Source: Synaphobranchus kaupii (Eukaryota; Chordata; Actinopteri; Anguilliformes; Synaphobranchidae). From it: 64,000 bases of DNA. Both the position numbers and the translations under genes were made by a program. The stretch lies in NCBI GenBank assembly GCA_029718625.1, contig CM056376.1, positions 120,002,222 through 120,066,221 of the forward strand, written 5' to 3'. How positions within the stretch are numbered: position 1 is the stretch's first letter; each line of letters begins with the position of its first letter. Below, piece after piece: positions 22,801 to 32,620 of the stretch. The notes under the pieces were generated by a model. The model saw only the letters and a list, made by a program, of their open reading frames with translations, searched no databases and had not been told where the DNA came from.

Positions 22801-25800
22801 AGCAGGAGGCGGCGACGACTGCATCGCCCTGGAAGCAGGAGGCGGCGACGACTGCATCGCCTTGGGAGCAGGAGGCGGCGACGACTGCATCGCCCTGGAG
22901 GCAGGAGGCGGCGACGACTGCATCGCCCTGGAGGCAGGAGGCGGCGACGGCTGCGTCGCCCTGGAAACAGGAGGCGGCGACTGCTGCATCGCCCAGGAAA
23001 CAGGAAGCGGCAACTGCTGCGTCGCCCTGGAAACAGGAGGCGGCGACTGCTGCATCGCCCAGGAAACAGGAGGCGGCGACTGCATCGCCCTGGAAACAGG
23101 AGGCGGCGACTGCTGCATCGCCCAGGAAACAGGAGGCGGCGACGACTGCATCGCCCCGGAAGCAGGAGGCGGCGATGACTGCATCGCCCTGGAGGCAGGA
23201 GGCGGCGACGGCTGCGTCGCCCTGGAAACAGGAGGCGGCGACTGCTGCATCGCCCAGGAAACAGGAAGCGGCAACTGCTGCGTCGCCCTGGAAACAGGAG
23301 GCGGCGATGACTGCATCGCCCTGGAAGCAGGAGGCGGGGATGACTGCATCGCCCTGGAAGCAGGAGGCGGCGACGACTGCATCGCCCCGGAAGCAGGAGG
23401 CGGCGATGACTGCATCGCCCTGGAGGCAGGAGGCGGCGACGGCTGCGTCGCCCTGGAAACAGGAGGCGGCGACTGCTGCATCGCCCAGGAAACAGGAAGC
23501 GGCAACTGCTGCGTCGCCCTGGAAACAGGAGGCGGCGATGACTGCATCGCCCTGGAAGCAGGAGGCGGGGATGACTGCATCGCCCTGGAAGCAGGAGGCG
23601 GCGACGACTGCATCGCCCTGGGAGCAGGAAGCGGCGCCTGCATTGCTCTGGAAGCAGGAGGCGGCGACGACTGCGTCGCTCTGGAAGCAGGAGGCGGGGA
23701 TGACTGCATCGCCCTGGAAGCAGGAGGCGGCGACGACTGCATCGCCCTGGAAGCAGGAGGCGGCGACGACTGCATCGCCCTGGAAGCAGGAGGCGGCGAC
23801 GACTGCATCGCCTTGGGAGCAGGAGGCGGCGACGACTGCATCGCCCAGGAAGGAGGAGACGGCGACTGCATCGCCCTGGAAGCAGGAGGCGGCGACGACT
23901 GCGTTGCTCTGGAAGCAGGAGGCGAAGACGACTGCATCGCCCTGGGAGCAGGAGGCGGCGACGACTGCAACGCCCTGGGAGCAGGAGGCGGCGACGACTG
24001 CATCGCCCTGGAAGCAGGAGGCGGCGACGACTGCATCGCCCTGGAAGCAGGAGGCGGCGACGACTGCATCGCCCTGGAAGCAGGAGGCGGCGACGACTGC
24101 ATCGCCTTGGGAGCAGGAGGCGGCGACGACTGCATCGCCTTGGGAGCAGGAGGCGGCGACGACTGCATCGCCCTGGAAGCAGGAGGCGGCGACGACTGCA
24201 TCGCCCTGGAAGCAGGAGGCGGCGACGACTGCATCGCCCTGGGAGCAGGAGGCGGCGACGACTGCATCGCCTTGGGAGCAGGAGGCGGCGACGACTGCAT
24301 CGCCCTGGGAGAAGGAGGCGGCGACGACTGCATCGCCCTGGGAGCAGGAAGCGGCGCCTGCATTGCTCTGGGAGCAGGAAGCGGCGCCTGCATAGCTCTG
24401 GAAGCAGGAGGCGGCGACGACTGCATCGCCCTGGAAGCAGGAGGCGGCGACGACTGCATCGCCTTGGGAGCAGGAGGCGGCGACGACTGCATCGCCCTGG
24501 AGGCAGGAGGCGGCGACGACTGCATCGCCCTGGAGGCAGGAGGCGGCGACGGCTGCGTCGCCCTGGAAACAGGAGGCGGCGACTGCTGCATCGCCCAGGA
24601 AACAGGAAGCGGCAACTGCTGCGTCGCCCAGGAAACAGGAGGCGCCGACTGCATCGCCCTGGAAACAGGAGGCGGCGACTGCTGCATCGCCCAGGAAACA
24701 GGAGGCGGCGACGACTGCATCGCCCCGGAAGCAGGAGGCGGCGATGACTGCATCGCCCTGGAGGCAGGAGGCGGCGACGGCTGCGTCGCCCTGGAAACAG
24801 GAGGCGGCGACTGCTGCATCGCCCAGGAAACAGGAAGCGGCAACTGCTGCGTCGCCCTGGAAACAGGAGGCGGCGATGACTGCATCGCCCTGGAAGCAGG
24901 AGGCGGGGATGACTGCATCGCCCTGGAAGCAGGAGGCGGCGACGACTGCATCGCCCTGGAAGCAGGAGGCGGCGACGACTGCATCGCCCTGGAAGCAGGA
25001 GGCGGCGACGACTGCATCGCCTTGGGAGCAGGAGGCGGCGACGACTGCATCGCCCAGGAAGGAGGAGACGGCGACTGCATCGCCCTGGAAGCAGGAGGCG
25101 GCGACGACTGCGTCGCTCTGGAAGCAGGAGGCGAAGACGACTGCATCGCCCTGGGAGCAGGAGGCGGCGACGACTGCAACGCCCTGGGAGCAGGAGGCGG
25201 CGACGACTGCATCGCCCTGGAAGCAGGAGGCGGCGACGACTGCATCGCCCTGGAAGCAGGAGGCGGCGACGACTGCATCGCCTTGGGAGCAGGAGGCGGC
25301 GACGACTGCATCGCCTTGGGAGCAGGAGGCGGCGACGACTGCATCGCCCTGGAAGCAGGAGGCGGCGACGACTGCATCGCCCTGGAAGCAGGAGGCGGCG
25401 ACGACATCGCCCTGGGAGCAGGAGGCGGCGACGACTGCATCGCCTTGGGAGCAGGAGGCGGCGACGACTGCATCGCCCTGGGAGAAGGAGGCGGCGACGA
25501 CTGCATCGCCCTGGGAGCAGGAAGCGGCGCCTGCATTGCTCTGGGAGCAGGAAGCGGCGCCTGCATAGCTCTGGAAGCAGGAGGCGGCGACGACTGCATC
25601 GCCCTGGAAGCAGGAGGCGGCGACGACTGCATCGCCTTGGGAGCAGGAGGCGGCGACGACTGCATCGCCCTGGAAGCAGGAGGCGGCGACGACTGCATCG
25701 CCCTGGAAGCAGGAGGCGGCGACGACTGCATCGCCTTGGGAGCAGGAGGCGGCGACGACTGCATCGCCTTGGGAGCAGGAGGCGGCGACGACTGCATCGC

Positions 25801-27792
25801 CTTGGGAGCAGGAGGCGGCGACGACTGCATCGCCCTGGAAGCAGGAGGCGGCGACGACTGCATCGCCCTGGAAGCAGGAGGCGGCGACGACATCGCCCTG
25901 GGAGCAGGAGGCGGCGACGACTGCATCGCCTTGGGAGCAGGAGGCGGCGACGACTGCATCGCCCTGGGAGAAGGAGGTGGCGACGACTGCATCGCCCTGG
26001 GAGCAGGAAGCGGCGCCTGCATTGCTCTGGGAGCAGGAAGCGGCGCCTGCATAGCTCTGGAAGCAGGAGGCGGCGACGACTGCATCGCCCTGGAAGCAGG
26101 AGGCGGCGACGACTGCATCGCCTTGGGAGCAGGAGGCGGCGACGACTGCATCGCCCTGGAGGCAGGAGGCGGCGACGACTGCATCGCCCTGGAGGCAGGA
26201 GGCGGCGACGGCTGCGTCGCCCTGGAAACAGGAGGCGGCGACTGCTGCATCGCCCAGGAAACAGGAAGCGGCAACTGCTGCGTCGCCCTGGAAACAGGAG
26301 GCGGCGACTGCTGCATCGCCCAGGAAACAGGAGGCGGCGACTGCATCGCCCTGGAAACAGGAGGCGGCGACTGCTGCATCGCCCAGGAAACAGGAGGCGG
26401 CGACGACTGCATCGCCCCGGAAGCAGGAGGCGGCGACGACTGCATCGCCCTGGAGGCAGGAGGCGGCGACGGCTGCGTCGCCCTGGAAACAGGAGGCGGC
26501 GACTGCTGCATCGCCCAGGAAACAGGAAGCGGCAACTGCTGCGTCGCCCTGGAAACAGGAGGCGGCGACGGCTGCGTCGCCCTGGAAGCAGGAGGCGGCG
26601 ACGACTGCATCGCCCTGGAGGCAGGAGGCGGCGACGGCTGCGTCGCCCTGGAAACAGGAGGCGGCGACCGCTACATCGCCCAGGAAACAGGAAACGGCAA
26701 CTGCTGCGTCGCCCTGGAAACAGGAGGCGGCGACGGCTGCGTCGCCCTGGAAACAGGAGGCGGCGACGGCTGCGTCGCCCTGGAAACAGGAGGCGGCGAC
26801 TGCATCGCCCTGGAAACAGGAGGCGGCGACTGCTGCATCGCCCAGGAAACAGGAGGCGGCGACGGCTGCATCGCCCCGGAAGCAGGAGGCGGCGACGGCT
26901 GCGTCGCCCTGGAAACAGGAGGCGGCGACTGCTGCGTCGCCCAGGAAACAGGAGGCGGCGACTGCTGCATCGCCCAGGAAACAGGAAGCGGCAACTGCTG
27001 CATCGCCCTGGAAACAGGAAGCGGCGACTGCTGCATCGCCCAGGAAACAGGAAGCGGCAACTGCTGCGTTGCCCTGGAAGCAGGAGGCGGCGACGGCTGC
27101 GTCGCCCTGGAAACAGGAGGCGGCGACTGCTGCATCGCCCAGGAAACAGGAGGCGGCGACTGCCGCGTCGACCTGGAAACAGGTGGCGGTGACTGCCGTG
27201 TCGCCCTGGAAACAGGAAGCGGCGACTGCCGCGTCGCCCTGGAAGCAGGAGGCGGCGACGGCTGCGTCGCCCTGGAAACAGGAGGCGGCGACGGCTGCGT
27301 CGCCCTGGAAGCCGGCGGCGGCGGCTGCGTCGCCCTGGAAGCCGGCGGCGGCGGCTGCGTCGCCCTGGAAGCCGGCGGCGGCGGCTGCGTCGCCCTGGAA
27401 GCCGGCGGCGGCGGCTGCGTCGCCCTGGAAGCCGGCGGCGGCGGCTGCGTCGCCCTGGAAGCCGGCGGCGGCGGCTGCGTCGCCCTGGAAGCCGGCGGCG
27501 GCGGCTGCGTCGCCCTGGAAGGCGGCGGCGGCTGCGTCGCCCTGGAAGCCGGCCGGGGGGGACGACGACGGCGTCGCCTAGGAGACTGGCCTGTGTTGAC
27601 GGCGAATGCCTCGCCCTGAAGGCCGGCGATGATTGCATCGCCCGGGCCTTGGTTCCCACCCAGGCAATGGCTCAGGTGCTCGTCCAGAGCATCCTGGCGG
27701 GCAAGTTCGTGCTCGTACTGCCTTACTGCATGGCCGAAGGCGGGGTGGATCAGGGACAAGAAGTCGGCTAGGTCCTTATCTGGTCGGTTCAT
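19819..27792 (-). CDS. candidate repeat-protein frame of the LTR element, one internal stop
   Basis: One frame runs from an ATG two bases inside the LTR border (27792) to TGA at 19819-19821, about 2,657 codons, broken only by TAG at 26673-26671 where neighbouring repeat units read CAG. The first ~60 residues are unique (start [20 protein letters not shown], then a charged, helix-like stretch). Next come an Arg run, [10 protein letters not shown] units, and then about 200 11-residue units of the type [11 protein letters not shown]. The C-terminal part has SPSSPPVR-, PPRSSPPV- and [12 protein letters not shown] units. The frame is also open upstream into the LTR as far as an ATG at 28233, which could add 147 codons. 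There is no catalytic motif. It could be a degenerate gag-like protein or a non-coding array that happens to be open. Confidence 0.45.
19860..20790. repeat. 24-bp minisatellite arrays (three sub-types)
   Basis: Units of 24 bp: ACTGGATGACTGGAACGGGG+CGGG (about 19870-20030), ACTGGGGGACTGGAACGAGG+AGGG (about 20030-20470), then GGAACGGACGGGAGGGCTGG+AAGG (about 20540-20770). They merge into one another, consistent with progressive divergence from one unit. Confidence 0.95.
20790..27300. repeat. 33/30-bp minisatellite array
   Basis: About 200 tandem units with the consensus theme GCAGGAGGCGGCGACGAC + TGCATCGCCCTGGAA. Units are 33 bp, or 30 bp when one GAC triplet is missing. Every length variant seen is a multiple of three. 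Marker variants (for example the GGAAGGAGGAGACGGC unit at about 20968, 21531, 22308, 23848 and 25054) recur, showing larger blocks duplicated within the array. G+C is high and TA is nearly absent, which explains open frames on both strands. Confidence 0.97.
27300..27555. repeat. 30-bp sub-array at the gag-proximal end
   Basis: About eight almost perfect copies of a 30-bp unit (GTCGCCCTGGAAGCCGGCGG + CGGCGGCTGC). It is the most homogeneous part of the whole array, which suggests the most recent expansion. Confidence 0.95.
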
Positions 27793-27793
27793 T
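27783..27793 (-). promoter_or_regulatory. candidate self-priming primer-binding site
   Basis: In the element's sense, one G separates the LTR's CA end from AATGAACCGAC. This 11-mer is the exact reverse complement of GTCGGTTCATT at the predicted RNA start in the 3' LTR (19264-19254). In the 5' LTR the matching site has one transition (28849). No TGG-initial tRNA-type PBS is present. In Tf1 and sushi-like elements the first 11 nt of the transcript anneal to a PBS beside the LTR, so the arrangement fits that known mechanism. The site overlaps the first ATG of the interior frame. Confidence 0.7.
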
Positions 27794-27794
27794 C

Positions 27795-29137
27795 TGTTAC
27801 GATCCTGGGAAGGTTTGGACCTAAATGCACGACTGGGAGGCAGATTCAATGAAGGGATGTTTATTTTTAAATTAAGTTTAGGGGTAGTCCCAAAACTGTA
27901 CAGGAAAAGGAAAACACAATTATCACACTGGGTAATGTCAGGAAGCCCGGAACGGACTGCTCCAAGCCGGAGCTGGACTTGAGGGTCCGGAACGGGTTCC
28001 AAGCCGGAACTAGTAGGTGAAGGCAACACCTGGACTGGACTGGAACTGGACCGGGAGGTCCACTCAGGAAACGGGTTCTGGAACGGATTTGTTCCAAACC
28101 GGAACTGGACTGAAGAGGTAGGTGCACGACTCACACCTGGACAGGACTGGAACTGGACCGGGAGGTCCACTCTGGAACTGGGCTCAGGAACGGATTGTTC
28201 CAAACAGGAACTGGACTGAAGAGGTAGGTGCACGACTCACTACGGCTGGACTGGAACTGGGCCGGGACGACTGCACCGGTACGGGGCAAAAAGCAGAGGG
28301 AGGTTAGTTTGGGAGTAGGCACGGGAAGGACCGGGAGGTTCTCACAGGGGTGCAGGGTTTGACAGGTAGGTAGCTGGTGAAGCACGGCAGAGCTGGGTAG
28401 TGTGGCGTAGCTGCGGTAGGTCCGGTTGGAGCTGACTGGTCTCCAGGGCTCCCGGAACCGTAACCGAAGACCTTGGTGGCTGCTTCGGCCGGACAGGAAC
28501 AACTGGAGGGTAGCCAGGTTATAACGCCACCACGGATCCTACACGAGCTGGAGGTGGAGGTACCGCAACACACGCAAACAAACACGGGGAAAACGAACAC
28601 TGCAATGGAGGACTGGAAGCCGGGTAAACTGGAGGTTGAAGGAAGACAGGTTAGCTGCATGCAATACTGAAATGACAGGGGAGGTAAACTACCAATCTGT
28701 AGTTCGCGAGAACTAAACACTGTAAGGGGATAATATCCCACAACCAAGCGAATAGCACTTTTAAAGACCAGGAGCGAATAGCATGAACACCGAGTGAGGA
28801 TAGTTAACAAACAGTAACAGGGTCAGAACGGTAACACACGTAATGAACTGACAAAGCAGGGGAGACAGCAGGTGGGTTAAATAAGGGAGTGAGATTGGAA
28901 TCAACAAGGCACAGGTGCGGAAAGTAACCGGGAGTGCTTGTTAATTAGACAGGTGAGGAATGCAAGAAACGAGAGGGGAAGGTGATAGGCGGAAACCAAA
29001 CTGGGAAACAAAGAGCCAAACAGAGGGGAAACACCCAGCCTGAAGCAGAGGGGAAAACACGGACAAGGGAATCCAACAAGACACGGAGGGACATGACAAA
29101 ACCGGGAAAACAGACTGGATGGGAACGGAACGTCACA
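27795..29137 (-). repeat. 5' LTR (element sense)
   Basis: 1,343 bp, TGTGACG...GTAACA in the element's sense. It differs from the 3' LTR by a 9-bp deletion after 28010 and, by eye, three transitions (28849, 29032, 29111), all of which look like CpG decay. Probable layout: U3 29137-28853, TATA at 28884-28877, transcript start near 28852, a long R, and AATAAA on the minus strand near 27865-27860. Confidence 0.92.
28877..28884 (-). promoter_or_regulatory. TATA box of the 5' LTR
   Basis: TTATTTAA on the minus strand. The 11-nt block that pairs with the primer site starts 32 nt from its first base, the expected place for transcript start. Confidence 0.6.
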
Positions 29138-30184
29138 ATCCCCTTTCATACAGTAAATACATGTCAAACAGTGGGGACACTCAGGCCAGATTACCCAAGA
29201 TTTGCAACACCGGAGGATTACCCAATAATGCCTTCCTTTGATCTCTCTCCACTTAGCCTTTGATTCCCTGTAATTATGACCTTTTAAGTCATACGCTCTG
29301 AAGCTAATAGCCAAAGCGCTATCTTTATAAGGCACTATTCATGTGGTGGAACCTCACGGGGACATGCACGGTGCAGGTCGTGCACGGGTCTTTGAGACGC
29401 GGAGGGATCTCCGTGTGCTTGTCGGTCAGCCACATGGAAGCGGGCCGGATTGGGCCGAGCCGGCCCTCGGAATCAAAGCGAAAAAGATGCAATTGCGGAC
29501 AAGCCCGAGCCCCGACGCCAGGTTACGGAAAATGTTTGTCAGGGGCGATCCCGCGGCTAAACGTCCAGGCTCCTCTGAATAACGTGGGCTTTGTTCCCCA
29601 GCCCAGTGTATTATTTAGTTTTCTAGCAGTGATTAATTGAGCTCAGCCTGATTGTCTCAGGAAACAGAGATCAGAGGTACACTTTGATGAAAATGAGGTT
29701 TCAGCAGAGCTACTTCATCTCAGGACCCACAGGCATCTGCAGTTTTTTTTATTTTGGACCAGCCCCTGAGAATGCTTGTGTGGGGTGGTGCACGGGTAGG
29801 TGTGCGAGGATATTGCAATGAGGTCATGAAAAAAATAAAAAACTGTAAAATAAATGATAATAAATAAACAAACAGATGTTATTTACCTTCAAGGGGTGTT
29901 CTTTCCCCATTCATCCCCAATTGTGAACGCCTAGGCATGTTCACGCTACGACGTTCATCACAAACACCGTCAATTACGTAGAGTGCACACGCGTGTGCTC
30001 TCCTCTGAAGCGTGTGATGTCAGCTGCCGCTTGTTATCACACCACAGTTCGCAAAGTCGGCCTTGTGAACTCATGAGTCTGAGGAAGACGGGGGGGGGCG
30101 ACTCTGTCATAACAGTAACACGGCCACCCCTGGGTGATGCTAGAGCCAATTGTATATCACCCTGTGAGGTGTCTGAAAACAGAA
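29138..30184 (+). repeat. segmental duplication, partial copy 1 (right of LTR element)
   Basis: Begins with the ATCCC target duplication and matches 36538-37583 and 40446-41491 closely. It includes the CpG-rich block with the short frames at 29341-29640. It breaks off at AAAACAGAAC, after which the tandem copies continue into a SINE while this copy passes into the 167-bp repeat at 30185. Confidence 0.92.
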
Positions 30185-30351
30185 CTGTAAGAGGGGAGTC
30201 AAAGGCTGCCATGTGTGAAGATGCTTCAAAGGACCAGAGGGCCTTGTAATGAAACAATATAACTCTGACTTCCTTTGGGTTTTCATCCCATTTGTTCTCA
30301 AGGATGTTCTCACCTGGAAGTGACTGTGATAGGAGGAAGTTGGACTGTTTG
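30185..30351 (+). repeat. 167-bp direct repeat, left copy
   Basis: From CTGTAAGAGGGGAGTC to GTTGGACTGTTTG, matching 36322-36488 over the same length. The two copies bracket a 6 kb segment and lie at breakpoints of the duplicated blocks, so they may have mediated the rearrangement. Confidence 0.9.
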
Positions 30352-30790
30352 GTCATGGGTGTGTTTGTGTGTTCTAGGGGCACTTATGGCAGAAGAGGCC
30401 ATTAAGCCCCTGGCCAAAACAATACATCTGGGATCTGTCCCGTCTCTCAGGCTGACACCTCAGTTCATTGCACCCCCTTCTCTCCTGGATTAAGACTCAG
30501 TTTAAATGGTCAACAGACCCTGTAAAACTTACAAACATTGCACATGTGATTCTTATATTGTTACATTATGTCTTATGTAGTAGTAACAGGAATTGCATGT
30601 AAAATGGTTCATCAGAAGGGAATTTTCATGACAACTGCAACATAATAATATTTAATCTGTTAATAATAATCATAATGGTAAGCTGTTTGGTATGGATGTA
30701 ATCCAGTAAAATCAAGGAATCAAATGAGATACATTGCATACCAAATGGAATTTAGTAAAACATAGTTCCAATAACTCTGTAAAACTGTAA
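30352..30790. other. unassigned sequence inside the bracketed segment
   Basis: No gene or repeat was recognised. Confidence 0.4.
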
Positions 30791-32114
30791 CACTGGAATG
30801 TACTCTCTGGTAATTAACTCCTTTTCCCTTCACTATACTCAGCAACGGTGGGGGTTTAGATTCCCGATTCGACCACACCTCCAGGTTAATTTATGCAGGA
30901 GTTGGCTTAAAAGAAAGGGAGACACACTTATCTGGGAGCATCGTAACCGATCTCCCACACCATGCAGATTGTGTATTTTGGGTAAGGAAGATCGCATCCG
31001 ATCTCCCACACCGTGCAGACTCCGTGTATACTCTGTGTTTGTGTTTGGAGAATCGTAACTGATCTCCCACACAGTGCAGATTATGTATGTATGTGTGTGT
31101 AGTTAAAGCAGGCCGGGTAAGATATTTACTCTGTGTTTTCTATTCTTAATTTGTATGTTTTGTAATTGATCTAATTTTAAGATAATGACCTACCTGCCTG
31201 TGAATAAATTCTTATTATTTTAACTTGCGTGGTCTCCATGACTAATCCATTTTCTACCTTTTCCAGCCTAAGTTACGACTGAATACTCAGGGGAACAATT
31301 CTGACCAATGACCAACTGATCAGTGGTGTGGTACAGTATGTGGAGTATTTAAGTTGGGCAGGCGACCGAGTTCGGCCCGAACGGATTGGTTGAGGCACGG
31401 CTCTGGGAATTTGACGCGAAGAGAGCCCCTGGACGTTATACGTCGGTTCTTGTCAAGTTAGCCTTAAGGAGTCCTCTGAGTGCCCGCCGACCGGGGCTCG
31501 CAACTATCTATGTAAAATATAATACATGTATTGTGTCGGCCAGACCCCCAACCTCTATGTTCTCCACCGAACTGAGATTCGGCAATAGTGCTAATCCCGG
31601 GAGCATATATTGAGTAATGGTGGCATACAAGGATGAGTCGAGTGTAAACACTCTGAGCTTCACGCATGATTAAAGTAAAATTCTAAATTATATTTTATAT
31701 GGTTAAGAGTAAACCAATTGTAACTGTTACGCTTACGGTTTGTGGTCATAGATCTATTCGATGTGTTGTTCAGCTCCTGTGTGAATGTTTTAATGCTCCC
31801 ATTAGAATATTGACATTTGGACGATAAGTTGGATATATCCGTGATGACACCATGGCCCCGTTTACGAACGGAGATTATAAGAATCATACTGATCCGTTTC
31901 AGGCCTGTTTTAAGCGGGATATGGAGCAGCGCATTCATATCTGACTCGTGGCGACGGACTCAGTATTTTCTTAAATGTACTTATAATATATACATGACCG
32001 GAGGATAAATCACTGAACTCTTTTTCATTTACATCACAACAGCAAAGGAAAAACATATTTACTCCTTCCCCTCCAGCTATTCCCTCATTGGTCTAGCTGT
32101 GCGGGTTCTACAAA

Positions 32115-32132
32115 TGGTGACCTCGACGTGAT
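32115..32132 (+). promoter_or_regulatory. tRNA-Trp-like primer-binding site
   Basis: 18 bases, TGG-initial, complementary to the tRNA-Trp 3' end including CCA, with one mismatch (T for C at 32123). Confidence 0.6.
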
Positions 32133-32240
32133 TCCTGTTGTTGTTTTTGAAGTTTCAGTGAAAGATCCGAACGACGTGATCCCAGTTGCTGTTTCTGAAG
32201 TTTCAGTGACAGGTCCGAACGACGTGATTCCTCCGGCAGG
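32125..32240 (+). repeat. 48-bp tandem repeat overlapping the primer site
   Basis: GACGTGAT recurs at 32125, 32173 and 32221, exactly 48 bp apart, each followed by a GTTG-TGTTT-TGAAGTTTCAGTG theme. The unit starts within the 3' half of the primer site, so part of that site is present three times. Confidence 0.85.
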
Positions 32241-32620
32241 AGGGTGTCTGCGGTTTCCTTTACCTCCTAATTTCTCCTGCACCGTTGTCTACAAAATTCT
32301 TTACAGTTTGGCGTAATTGACAGCATACTCCGAACAAGGGATTTTCTGGTCAGTCTAACTCCTGGTTCTTTATCCTTGGTGTGGTGAGTAACACGATTAT
32401 TTTACGTAGTAGCATATACTAGGGAGAGTTTTTGTTGTTTCACCATGTAGACACTGTTTAGGGGATCGACATATCCCGGACAGGCCCTGGGACCGTAGAA
32501 ACCGGGCGCATTCCAGACTACTACCCTTCAGGGGATTAATAAACAATGGAAGCAGGGAAAGATAGGAGAACTGCAACTGAAAACTTTCTAAAGTTTTTCT
32601 AAATCTGTGTAAATTGTGAG

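Larger units (their letters stand above)
18198..29137 (-). mobile_element. non-autonomous LTR retrotransposon with minisatellite interior
   Basis: Two direct LTRs (18198-19549 and 27795-29137) bound about 8.2 kb. A 5-bp target duplication ATCCC sits at 18193-18197 and 29138-29142. The empty site with a single ATCCC is seen in three other copies of the host duplication (36538, 40446, 49264). Orientation is minus: the polypurine tract AGGGGGGGGTAC precedes the left LTR in that sense. No protease, RT, RNase H or integrase motif was seen. The interior is almost wholly 24-, 30- and 33-bp tandem repeats. A Ty3/gypsy (Tf1/sushi-like) affinity is inferred from the self-priming arrangement, the 5-bp TSD and the LTR ends, not from pol. 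Confidence 0.9.
31270..32620 (+). mobile_element. 5' part of an LTR retroelement (tRNA-Trp-type primer site), truncated
   Basis: A primer-site-like TGGTGACCTCGACGTGAT begins at 32115, two bases after an LTR-like ...CTACA end. It matches the 3' end of vertebrate tRNA-Trp (the primer used by avian leukosis-type viruses) with one mismatch. Upstream are TATTTAAG (about 31347) and ATTAAA (about 31664), usable as TATA and poly(A) signals. Downstream is a leader with a GTGAGTAA donor-like site (about 32384) and an ATG at 32546 that meets a stop within about 20 codons. The left LTR border is not defined, and no partner LTR or pol was found. An old, truncated gypsy- or retrovirus-like insertion is the likeliest reading. 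Confidence 0.5.

Noticed and set aside
20790..27555. A regular repeat array that might suggest CRISPR or a silk/collagen-like gene.
   Set aside because: There are no unique spacers, the setting is a eukaryotic genome, and the array lies inside LTRs.
20804..27619. A 2,271-codon plus-strand frame (units like [11 protein letters not shown]) and a 2,290-codon frame in a second minus register.
   Set aside because: They follow automatically from 33- and 30-bp units lacking stop codons in most frames. Neither joins to a unique N-terminal segment next to the LTR, and the plus frame runs against the element's transcription.
31203..31208. AATAAA as the poly(A) signal of the tRNA-Trp-type LTR.
   Set aside because: It lies upstream of the only TATA-like site (31347). 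ATTAAA at about 31664 fits the U3-R-U5 order better.
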